Assembly: GCA_009829735.1 (NCBI GenBank)
Contig: CM020619.1
Coordinates: 8,546,375 to 8,610,374, forward strand
Source: Pyropia yezoensis
Taxonomy: Eukaryota > Rhodophyta > Bangiophyceae > Bangiales > Bangiaceae
Length of the DNA stretch: 64,000 nt
Direction of reading: 5' to 3'
Positions 51,195 through 61,569 of this stretch are shown one piece after another. The notes beneath the pieces were generated by a model, which saw only the letters and a list, made by a program, of their open reading frames with translations, did not search any database and was not told the DNA's origin. Within the stretch, counting starts at the first letter, position 1; every line of letters starts with the position of its first letter. The translations under genes were made by a program, and so were the position numbers.

Positions 51195-54100
51195 GAGGAA
51201 GGATGACCGGGGGGCGCTGGGGTTACCCAAGCAAGCCACCCCGGAGTACCGCGGGGAAAGCCCCACGGAGAGCGCGGTTGAGCCGACGCCGCATCAACCC
51301 CCGGGTACACCTTCCGGCCCCGACGACACGGCGTCAGGGGATTGATGACCAACCTCCAAGGTTGGGAGGAGAGGACGGGAAGCCCCGTCACGTTGAACCA
51401 GACAAGGGCCCTGTTCAGGATGCCCGAGCTACACCGGATATCGGTGTAGGACATGTGTTGTTTACCTTGGAGAACTTCAAGGTATCAGCCACCCTGGGGG
51501 TTGACCCCCAGTCGACACGATCGTACTACCCTGTACTGGACACAGGGGCTGGACCCAACCTTATCCGGAAGGATACCCTCCCGGACAAGTGGCTTCCACG
51601 AGTCAGAGTGACTCGGGGACCCACCATCAAGGACGCGAATGGTCGACTCATTCGTACGACCGCAGCGATGTCGCTGCAGGTTACCATCGGGGATCTCACC
51701 ACGGAAGTTGACTTCCTGGTATGTGAAACGCTATCGGTGCCCTGCATACTGGGGTGCACCTTCATCAACGTTCACGTTGATGCAATCCGGCCAGGCCGGA
51801 GGACCGTCGAGCTTCAAGAAGCCGACGGGACGAAGCGAGGACACACGGCTATCGTCAGGGACCTGACGCTACAAGGAAGCCACGTTAACGTGGCTGAGGT
51901 GTACGCAAGCGTCGAGCCGAAGACACTTCGGTTGGCCAAGCGAACTCGCTTTGAGCCGTTGTCAGAGACAGTCCTCCCGGTTAACTGCGACCTCGCAGGC
52001 ATCTGCAGAGTCCAGTCCAACCTACGGACGTACAAGCGCCATGGGTTGACCATGGCCAACGGTCTCATAGACCTCCCAGCAGGAGGGTCGTCCCTCCTAG
52101 TGATGGCGAACTACCGCCGTAAGGCAGTCACCCTCCCGAAGGGAACTATCCTCGGGATTGCCGAACTCTACGAAGGAGATATCCTTACCCCTGATAAGGA
52201 AGGTCAAGTGGAACCACTTGAAGTACTGGCGGTCGCCGAGACCACCGAGCGACAGCAACCCGATGACGGGAAGCCTAACCCATCGGCGGCGCCGGCGGAC
52301 CTGCCGCCAAAGGACCAAGAGGCCTTGAAGGCACTGGCCGAGGCTGACCTCGACCACCTTCACCCTTCGGTAGCCGAAGGGGTACGACGGATGCTAAGAA
52401 AGCATGACGTTATGTGGAAAGGCGGGGCCTTGGGGACCATTGGGGCAACCCAACATCGTATAGACCTGGTACCAGGCGCACGACCCGCCCGCTCACAACC
52501 GCACCGAGCGGGACCTATGCAACGAGAGATCGTTGATGGAGAAGTGAAGAGGATGAGTGAAGCTAAGGTGATCCGACCTTCGATGTCGGAATGGGGTGCC
52601 CCAGTCGTTATTGTGCCGAAGAAGGATCAAACCCCTCGGTTTTGCATCGATTATCGACGCCTCAACTTGGTTACCAAGAAGGACTCATACCCTTTACCAA
52701 GGATGGATGAATGCATCGACTCCCTGGGGGAGGCTACGGTGTTTACCACCATCGACTGCAATGCCGGATACTGGCAGATCCCGGTGGCGGACGAGGATAT
52801 CCCCAAGACGGCATTCGTCTGTCACAGTGGAGTGTACGAGTTCCTAAGGATGCCCTTCGGATTGTCCAACGCCCCCGCTACATTCCAGCGGGCTATCGAC
52901 ATCATACTGTCGGGGGTGAAGTGGCGTAACTGCCTAGTGTACCTCGATGACGTCATCGTCTTCTCGCGTAACATGGATGACCATGTACAACATGTTGACG
53001 AGGTACTCACCCTCTTGAGGAACGCCGGGGTAACCCTGCGTCTGAAGAAGTGCGCCTTCTTCCAACAGACGGTCGAATATCTGGGCCACCAGATAACCCC
53101 TGGTAAACTAGGGGTACTCGAAGCCAATACCCGGGCACTCCGGGATGCCCGGTTCCCTAACACCCAGACGCAGCTCAAGAGCTTCCTGGGAATGTGCAAT
53201 GTATACCGACGGTTCGTCAAGGACTTCGCTCGGATAGCTAAACCGTTAACGGTTCTTACGAGCAGTACCTTACCCAAGGTACTCCAACCCCCTTCGCCTA
53301 GCGAAGAGGAGGCATTCGAGTCGCTGAAGCGAGCCCTACTGTCCCCACCCGTCCTTGCGTTACCGCATAGACGGGGTACCTTCGTCATCGATGTCGATGC
53401 GTGGGATACACAAGTGGGATGCACCCTGTTACAGGGAGAGACGTTGATAGGTACCGACAACGTTATCCCGGACCTACTTCCGGTAGGGTACTTCAGCCGG
53501 ACACTCAACCCGGCTGAGCGGAACTATAGTGCCACCGAGCGTGAATGCCTCGGAGTTATATGGGCAGTGCAACTGCTCCGTCCATACCTGGAGGGCTCCA
53601 GGTTCATCGTGAGGTCCGACCACGAACCCCTACGATGGCTCCTCAACCTTGGTGACAAGGATTCCGATAGCCATGGGAGGCTAGCCCGATGGAGGCTGAA
53701 GATGGCCGAGCACGACTACCGCACGGTGTATAAGGCTGGGTCAACCCACCACCTCGGAGACGCGTTGTCTCGACTCGACACCCCGAGCGGGGATACCCGC
53801 CCGGTGGACGAGGACATCCCGGTGGTACCGGTGTGCATGGTGGGTAATGCTACCCAGGGTATGGCTGACCATACCATGGCACACCTTGCGTGCCCATTGA
53901 CCCACGCGGACTTCCGCGAGGCACAGGCCAACGACGATGACTGTAGACGTCATCGTGCTAACCTCCTGGCCGGTACGGCCGGCATCTTCTCCGAGAACGA
54001 AGACGGACTCATATACCGGCGGGCACCCGCCGATGGACGACATCAAGTCGTGGTTTCCGTGTCCTTACGGCAAGCCGTCATGGAACGAGAACATGAGAAC

Positions 54101-55501
54101 CCTACAGCCGGACACCCGGGGGGCTCACGTATGTTCGCAGCAATGCGAAGGTTCTTCTACTGGCCAGCAATGGCCGTCGACGTGGTCGACCACGTAAGGG
54201 GATGCCACCCCTGTGCGCGTAACCGCATGAGTCTACATAGGCAGGCGTCTGCCATGAAGCTACTCCCACCCGATGGGCCCAACGAGCAAGTCGCTATCGA
54301 CATACTCGGGCCACTTCCGGTAACGGAAGAAGGGAACAGGTACATCCTGGTCATGTCTGACCGATTCACAAAGCTGTCACGAGCGGCAGCCATCCCGAAT
54401 GATACGGCATACACGATTATGAACGCAGTGGTTGACCACTGGATCAGTGCATACGGAGTCATGAAGCAACTCCTCTCCGATAACGGAGCAAACCTTACGT
54501 CGGCATTCTGCACTAAGGTCCTGGGCATGTTCGGTATCGAACCACGTCGGGCATCCGACTACCACCCGCAGTCCAACGGGCAGGTGGAGCGGTTCAACCG
54601 CACCATCGTCAAGATGCTACAGTGCTACGTGGCAGAGCACACGAACACTTGGGACAGGCTTCTGTCCGTACTCACCCTGGCATACAATGCCAGGCCACAT
54701 CGGAGTACCAACATCGCCCCACTGGAATGGGTCATGCCACTAGGCGTCGGTAACCTGACGCTGCCGCCAGGCAGGTGCACTCGGTATGATACACCGAAGG
54801 GCCGACCCGCCGAACGCATCCACCTAGCTTGGTTGGCCAAGCTATCGTGGATGATTCCTAAGCTCAAGGGTGCCCTTGACAGAACACAACTTCGATACAA
54901 GAAGAACTTCGACGCCCGACTACGGGTGCGCAACGCAACCCTGGTAACAGGTGACTGGGTCTATATCAGACACCAGAAGTTCCGAGGGAACAAGCTTATG
55001 CAACCGGTCAAGGGACCGTACCAGATCCTCCACAGAGATAACCACTCTGTTATCTTACACTCCGATACGGAGATTCAACGCATCAGCATGAATGACGTCA
55101 CACCTGCTCCGATGCCGGAACAGCCTCAGCCGGTACCGGCTGGGTTGCTACATGAAGCTCTTACAACCCACCGGTCAGATGATCCGGTGGGACCGGATGG
55201 GATTCCATACCAAGTAGAGAGCGTGGTCGGACACACCGACCCGGACCTACCAGGACCATGGTACGTCAAGGTTATGTGGGTCGGATACGACTCACCCACC
55301 TGGGAACAGGCGGCAAATATACCCCGCCAACTACTCATGCCTTACATGAGGCGACGACGCCTACTGTAACAACCCAACCGACACCGACTTCGGCTGTTGG
55401 GAGTGAGGCTTATACCTACTAAGTAGGGTGTGACATGGTTAAAGCAGACTTAGGTTTCTAAGTCAAATCAGACTTAGGTTTCTAAGTCGAACAAGCTTAG
55501 G
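50282..55501 (+). repeat. 5.22-kb block, first copy (near-identical to 56002-61223)
   Basis: It is collinear with the block after the N gap, differing only by a few single-base length differences. See the finding on assembly duplication. Confidence 0.9.
51191..55369 (+). CDS. pol of A2: protease, reverse transcriptase, RNase H, integrase, chromodomain
   Basis: The protease DTGAG lies near 51.54 kb. Reverse transcriptase has FCIDYRRLNLVTKKDSY and YLDD at about 52.94 kb. RNase H has FVIDVDAWDTQVG (53.38 kb). Integrase has a CX2C finger (54.2 kb), then AIDILGPLPVTEEGN, LLSDNGAN and NGQVERFNR. The C-terminal chromodomain (55.2-55.36 kb) has YQVESVVGH and YVKVMWVGYDSPTWEQ and may steer insertion to marked chromatin. 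It appears intact in this copy. Confidence 0.9.
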   Translation: MRGRMTGGRWGYPSKPPRSTAGKAPRRARLSRRRINPRVHLPAPTTRRQGIDDQPPRLGGEDGKPRHVEPDKGPVQDARATPDIGVGHVLFTLENFKVSATLGVDPQSTRSYYPVLDTGAGPNLIRKDTLPDKWLPRVRVTRGPTIKDANGRLIRTTAAMSLQVTIGDLTTEVDFLVCETLSVPCILGCTFINVHVDAIRPGRRTVELQEADGTKRGHTAIVRDLTLQGSHVNVAEVYASVEPKTLRLAKRTRFEPLSETVLPVNCDLAGICRVQSNLRTYKRHGLTMANGLIDLPAGGSSLLVMANYRRKAVTLPKGTILGIAELYEGDILTPDKEGQVEPLEVLAVAETTERQQPDDGKPNPSAAPADLPPKDQEALKALAEADLDHLHPSVAEGVRRMLRKHDVMWKGGALGTIGATQHRIDLVPGARPARSQPHRAGPMQREIVDGEVKRMSEAKVIRPSMSEWGAPVVIVPKKDQTPRFCIDYRRLNLVTKKDSYPLPRMDECIDSLGEATVFTTIDCNAGYWQIPVADEDIPKTAFVCHSGVYEFLRMPFGLSNAPATFQRAIDIILSGVKWRNCLVYLDDVIVFSRNMDDHVQHVDEVLTLLRNAGVTLRLKKCAFFQQTVEYLGHQITPGKLGVLEANTRALRDARFPNTQTQLKSFLGMCNVYRRFVKDFARIAKPLTVLTSSTLPKVLQPPSPSEEEAFESLKRALLSPPVLALPHRRGTFVIDVDAWDTQVGCTLLQGETLIGTDNVIPDLLPVGYFSRTLNPAERNYSATERECLGVIWAVQLLRPYLEGSRFIVRSDHEPLRWLLNLGDKDSDSHGRLARWRLKMAEHDYRTVYKAGSTHHLGDALSRLDTPSGDTRPVDEDIPVVPVCMVGNATQGMADHTMAHLACPLTHADFREAQANDDDCRRHRANLLAGTAGIFSENEDGLIYRRAPADGRHQVVVSVSLRQAVMEREHENPTAGHPGGSRMFAAMRRFFYWPAMAVDVVDHVRGCHPCARNRMSLHRQASAMKLLPPDGPNEQVAIDILGPLPVTEEGNRYILVMSDRFTKLSRAAAIPNDTAYTIMNAVVDHWISAYGVMKQLLSDNGANLTSAFCTKVLGMFGIEPRRASDYHPQSNGQVERFNRTIVKMLQCYVAEHTNTWDRLLSVLTLAYNARPHRSTNIAPLEWVMPLGVGNLTLPPGRCTRYDTPKGRPAERIHLAWLAKLSWMIPKLKGALDRTQLRYKKNFDARLRVRNATLVTGDWVYIRHQKFRGNKLMQPVKGPYQILHRDNHSVILHSDTEIQRISMNDVTPAPMPEQPQPVPAGLLHEALTTHRSDDPVGPDGIPYQVESVVGHTDPDLPGPWYVKVMWVGYDSPTWEQAANIPRQLLMPYMRRRRLL

Positions 55502-56001
55502 NNNNNNNNNNNNNNNNNNNNNNNNNNNNNNNNNNNNNNNNNNNNNNNNNNNNNNNNNNNNNNNNNNNNNNNNNNNNNNNNNNNNNNNNNNNNNNNNNNN
55601 NNNNNNNNNNNNNNNNNNNNNNNNNNNNNNNNNNNNNNNNNNNNNNNNNNNNNNNNNNNNNNNNNNNNNNNNNNNNNNNNNNNNNNNNNNNNNNNNNNNN
55701 NNNNNNNNNNNNNNNNNNNNNNNNNNNNNNNNNNNNNNNNNNNNNNNNNNNNNNNNNNNNNNNNNNNNNNNNNNNNNNNNNNNNNNNNNNNNNNNNNNNN
55801 NNNNNNNNNNNNNNNNNNNNNNNNNNNNNNNNNNNNNNNNNNNNNNNNNNNNNNNNNNNNNNNNNNNNNNNNNNNNNNNNNNNNNNNNNNNNNNNNNNNN
55901 NNNNNNNNNNNNNNNNNNNNNNNNNNNNNNNNNNNNNNNNNNNNNNNNNNNNNNNNNNNNNNNNNNNNNNNNNNNNNNNNNNNNNNNNNNNNNNNNNNNN
56001 N
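55502..56001. other. assembly gap of exactly 500 N
   Basis: The round length marks a scaffolding gap rather than measured sequence. It begins inside a short tandem hairpin array and is flanked by duplicated ends. Confidence 0.97.
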
Positions 56002-59000
56002 GGGGAAGCTCCTCGGAGAAGGGGAGCTACGGGCCATCCTGTTCGCAGGAGTACCCCAACTACGTGCGGATATCGCACGGGGCGCCAACACGGCACGGAC
56101 GAACTTCAGTCGACTGATTGCATATGTGCAAGTCCCTAGGGGACGCCTACCGGGTTCTACACCCGGAGTGTGCCTTGGCCCCGAAGCCCAAGGGTGAGGG
56201 AGGCAAGCCCAGTCTTACCCCGGTACCGAGGCAAGAGAAGGTGGAACGTAAGGCCGCACCAGTACTGGTGGCGACCGAACATACCCCTATTGGTGAGGAT
56301 GACCCTCTAGTCGACCAACAGGGCCACCTGTTGCTACCGGCGACGCCGGTGATTGATGAACATGGTACGGTAGCGTACATCGCCCCGGCTGGAACCCAGT
56401 TCCAGGTCAACGAAGGCACGGGACGGCGCGTCCCGTATGTGCGGACTACGGGGTACTCCCCGGTGACGGGTAACCCTCACCAACCCTTGCCAACATGGGC
56501 GGTGCGCACGGAGGCACCTCCGCAGATTGCGGGCCGACCCAACCGGTTGGGGGAATCCATGTTCCGGTTGACCCAAGGACCCAAGGCCTACCAGGGAGCA
56601 GGCACTCGGGCGCCCGAGGGAAGCAACCGTAGCTACGGGACTACCCCGATGCGAACTCAAGGGGGGACCGGCACGTCCGGGTGTATGTTGTGTGGGGATC
56701 CCCAGCACTGGGTGTCTTCCTGCCCACTCATCCCCGAGGAGTCTCGGCGGGCAGCGGCGCAACGCAAGGCATCTACTGGGGGATATCCCGCCCGAGCACC
56801 CGGACTCGCACCGGGTAGGCAGCCAGCTCCAGGTGGAGTACTGGCCGTCGAGGGGGCACCTCCTCAGCCGGATGTCCCGGCGGACAGCACCCTACCAAGG
56901 GCGGGAAACGAGTGAGAGGAAGGATGACCGGGGGGCGCTGGGGTTACCCAAGCAAGCCACCCCGGAGTACCGCGGGGAAAGCCCCACGGAGAGCGCGGTT
57001 GAGCCGACGCCGCATCAACCCCGGGTACACCTTCCGGCCCCGACGACACGGCGTCAGGGGATTGATGACCAACCTCCAAGGTTGGGAGGAGAGGACGGGA
57101 AGCCCCGTCACGTTGAACCAGACAAGGGCCCTGTTCAGGATGCCCGAGCTACACCGGATATCGGTGTAGGACATGTGTTGTTTACCTTGGAGAACTTCAA
57201 GGTATCAGCCACCCTGGGGGTTGACCCCCAGTCGACACGATCGTACTACCCTGTACTGGACACAGGGGCTGGACCCAACCTTATCCGGAAGGATACCCTC
57301 CCGGACAAGTGGCTTCCACGAGTCAGAGTGACTCGGGGACCCACCATCAAGGACGCGAATGGTCGACTCATTCGTACGACCGCAGCGATGTCGCTGCAGG
57401 TTACCATCGGGGATCTCACCACGGAAGTTGACTTCCTGGTATGTGAAACGCTATCGGTGCCCTGCATACTGGGGTGCACCTTCATCAACGTTCACGTTGA
57501 TGCAATCCGGCCAGGCCGGAGGACCGTCGAGCTTCAAGAAGCCGACGGGACGAAGCGAGGACACACGGCTATCGTCAGGGACCTGACGCTACAAGGAAGC
57601 CACGTTAACGTGGCTGAGGTGTACGCAAGCGTCGAGCCGAAGACACTTCGGTTGGCCAAGCGAACTCGCTTTGAGCCGTTGTCAGAGACAGTCCTCCCGG
57701 TTAACTGCGACCTCGCAGGCATCTGCAGAGTCCAGTCCAACCTACGGACGTACAAGCGCCATGGGTTGACCATGGCCAACGGTCTCATAGACCTCCCAGC
57801 AGGAGGGTCGTCCCTCCTAGTGATGGCGAACTACCGCCGTAAGGCAGTCACCCTCCCGAAGGGAACTATCCTCGGGATTGCCGAACTCTACGAAGGAGAT
57901 ATCCTTACCCCTGATAAGGAAGGTCAAGTGGAACCACTTGAAGTACTGGCGGTCGCCGAGACCACCGAGCGACAGCAACCCGATGACGGGAAGCCTAACC
58001 CATCGGCGGCGCCGGCGGACCTGCCGCCAAAGGACCAAGAGGCCTTGAAGGCACTGGCCGAGGCTGACCTCGACCACCTTCACCCTTCGGTAGCCGAAGG
58101 GGTACGACGGATGCTAAGAAAGCATGACGTTATGTGGAAAGGCGGGGCCTTGGGGACCATTGGGGCAACCCAACATCGTATAGACCTGGTACCAGGCGCA
58201 CGACCCGCCCGCTCACAACCGCACCGAGCGGGACCTATGCAACGAGAGATCGTTGATGGAGAAGTGAAGAGGATGAGTGAAGCTAAGGTGATCCGACCTT
58301 CGATGTCGGAATGGGGTGCCCCAGTCGTTATTGTGCCGAAGAAGGATCAAACCCCTCGGTTTTGCATCGATTATCGACGCCTCAACTTGGTTACCAAGAA
58401 GGACTCATACCCTTTACCAAGGATGGATGAATGCATCGACTCCCTGGGGGAGGCTACGGTGTTTACCACCATCGACTGCAATGCCGGATACTGGCAGATC
58501 CCGGTGGCGGACGAGGATATCCCCAAGACGGCATTCGTCTGTCACAGTGGAGTGTACGAGTTCCTAAGGATGCCCTTCGGATTGTCCAACGCCCCCGCTA
58601 CATTCCAGCGGGCTATCGACATCATACTGTCGGGGGTGAAGTGGCGTAACTGCCTAGTGTACCTCGATGACGTCATCGTCTTCTCGCGTAACATGGATGA
58701 CCATGTACAACATGTTGACGAGGTACTCACCCTCTTGAGGAACGCCGGGGTAACCCTGCGTCTGAAGAAGTGCGCCTTCTTCCAACAGACGGTCGAATAT
58801 CTGGGCCACCAGATAACCCCTGGTAAACTAGGGGTACTCGAAGCCAATACCCGGGCACTCCGGGATGCCCGGTTCCCTAACACCCAGACGCAGCTCAAGA
58901 GCTTCCTGGGAATGTGCAATGTATACCGACGGTTCGTCAAGGACTTCGCTCGGATAGCTAAACCGTTAACGGTTCTTACGAGCAGTACCTTACCCAAGGT

Positions 59001-61223
59001 ACTCCAACCCCCTTCGCCTAGCGAAGAGGAGGCATTCGAGTCGCTGAAGCGAGCCCTACTGTCCCCACCCGTCCTTGCGTTACCGCATAGACGGGGTACC
59101 TTCGTCATCGATGTCGATGCGTGGGATACACAAGTGGGATGCACCCTGTTACAGGGAGAGACGTTGATAGGTACCGACAACGTTATCCCGGACCTACTTC
59201 CGGTAGGGTACTTCAGCCGGACACTCAACCCGGCTGAGCGGAACTATAGTGCCACCGAGCGTGAATGCCTCGGAGTTATATGGGCAGTGCAACTGCTCCG
59301 TCCATACCTGGAGGGCTCCAGGTTCATCGTGAGGTCCGACCACGAACCCCTACGATGGCTCCTCAACCTTGGTGACAAGGATTCCGATAGCCATGGGAGG
59401 CTAGCCCGATGGAGGCTGAAGATGGCCGAGCACGACTACCGCACGGTGTATAAGGCTGGGTCAACCCACCACCTCGGAGACGCGTTGTCTCGACTCGACA
59501 CCCCGAGCGGGGATACCCGCCCGGTGGACGAGGACATCCCGGTGGTACCGGTGTGCATGGTGGGTAATGCTACCCAGGGTATGGCTGACCATACCATGGC
59601 ACACCTTGCGTGCCCATTGACCCACGCGGACTTCCGCGAGGCACAGGCCAACGACGATGACTGTAGACGTCATCGTGCTAACCTCCTGGCCGGTACGGCC
59701 GGCATCTTCTCCGAGAACGAAGACGGACTCATATACCGGCGGGCACCCGCCGATGGACGACATCAAGTCGTGGTTTCCGTGTCCTTACGGCAAGCCGTCA
59801 TGGAACGAGAACATGAGAACCCTACAGCCGGACACCCGGGGGGCTCACGTATGTTCGCAGCAATGCGAAGGTTCTTCTACTGGCCAGCAATGGCCGTCGA
59901 CGTGGTCGACCACGTAAGGGGATGCCACCCCTGTGCGCGTAACCGCATGAGTCTACATAGGCAGGCGTCTGCCATGAAGCTACTCCCACCCGATGGGCCC
60001 AACGAGCAAGTCGCTATCGACATACTCGGGCCACTTCCGGTAACGGAAGAAGGGAACAGGTACATCCTGGTCATGTCTGACCGATTCACAAAGCTGTCAC
60101 GAGCGGCAGCCATCCCGAATGATACGGCATACACGATTATGAACGCAGTGGTTGACCACTGGATCAGTGCATACGGAGTCATGAAGCAACTCCTCTCCGA
60201 TAACGGAGCAAACCTTACGTCGGCATTCTGCACTAAGGTCCTGGGCATGTTCGGTATCGAACCACGTCGGGCATCCGACTACCACCCGCAGTCCAACGGG
60301 CAGGTGGAGCGGTTCAACCGCACCATCGTCAAGATGCTACAGTGCTACGTGGCAGAGCACACGAACACTTGGGACAGGCTTCTGTCCGTACTCACCCTGG
60401 CATACAATGCCAGGCCACATCGGAGTACCAACATCGCCCCACTGGAATGGGTCATGCCACTAGGCGTCGGTAACCTGACGCTGCCGCCAGGCAGGTGCAC
60501 TCGGTATGATACACCGAAGGGCCGACCCGCCGAACGCATCCACCTAGCTTGGTTGGCCAAGCTATCGTGGATGATTCCTAAGCTCAAGGGTGCCCTTGAC
60601 AGAACACAACTTCGATACAAGAAGAACTTCGACGCCCGACTACGGGTGCGCAACGCAACCCTGGTAACAGGTGACTGGGTCTATATCAGACACCAGAAGT
60701 TCCGAGGGAACAAGCTTATGCAACCGGTCAAGGGACCGTACCAGATCCTCCACAGAGATAACCACTCTGTTATCTTACACTCCGATACGGAGATTCAACG
60801 CATCAGCATGAATGACGTCACACCTGCTCCGATGCCGGAACAGCCTCAGCCGGTACCGGCTGGGTTGCTACATGAAGCTCTTACAACCCACCGGTCAGAT
60901 GATCCGGTGGGACCGGATGGGATTCCATACCAAGTAGAGAGCGTGGTCGGACACACCGACCCGGACCTACCAGGACCATGGTACGTCAAGGTTATGTGGG
61001 TCGGATACGACTCACCCACCTGGGAACAGGCGGCAAATATACCCCGCCAACTACTCATGCCTTACATGAGGCGACGACGCCTACTGTAACAACCCAACCG
61101 ACACCGACTTCGGCTGTTGGGGAGTGAGGCTTATACCTACTAAGTAGGGTGTGACATGGTTAAAGCAGACTTAGGTTTCTAAGTCAAATCAGACTTAGGT
61201 TTCTAAGTCGAACCAAGCTTAGG
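56002..61223 (+). repeat. 5.22-kb block, second copy, covering part of gag and all of pol of A2
   Basis: It begins mid-gag and continues through pol (chromodomain end at 61089) past the point where the first copy meets the gap. It is best seen as the same locus sequenced into the next contig, not a second element. Confidence 0.85.
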
Positions 61224-61257
61224 TAACTAAGTAGAGCTAAGCTTAGGTAACTAAGTA
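61168..61257. repeat. four-unit 24-bp hairpin array between pol and the antisense ORF
   Basis: The CTTAG...CTAAG stems begin at 61170, 61194, 61218 and 61242, exactly 24 bases apart. The first two are GACTTAGGTTTCTAAGTC and the last two CTTAGGTAACTAAG. A decayed fifth unit may follow. They lie just after pol and could serve as a terminator or processing site. Confidence 0.8.
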
Positions 61258-61569
61258 AAAACCTGAACCTTAATAAGGTAACTTAAAGGTAAAGGCTAAC
61301 TCCGATAATATCGAAGTAACTAGGAGGCTTACACGGGAGGATGACCTCCCAAAGCCAAGACACAAAGTGAGGGAGGATAACCTCCCCAAGCATGAACCAA
61401 CCGGAAGAAGTTGGACGGGAGGCAAGGCACCACTGAGCCAGAAGGGGTACTCCCCAGGGCAGCAAACAGAGGCAAGCAATGCCCCCAGCGGGGGATGAGT
61501 TTATACTCACTACTACCCGGCTACCATAAGGGTTGCCGGGGCCCTCTCCCGCACAAACAATAGCACTCC
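61258..61569. other. spacer between the hairpin array and the antisense ORF of A2
   Basis: It is AT-richer at its left end and G-rich later (GGGAGGATGACCTCC-type inverted bits near 61.33 and 61.37 kb). No gene is seen. It probably holds 3' UTR of the convergent transcripts. Confidence 0.4.

Noticed and set aside
56002-61223. A second, independent family A element in tandem
   Set aside because: Near-identity to 50282-55501, start at the gap edge and the 500-N gap point to a duplicated contig overlap.
61168-61257. CRISPR-like array
   Set aside because: Four 24-bp units with no unique spacers, in a eukaryotic retrotransposon; it is a tandem hairpin array.
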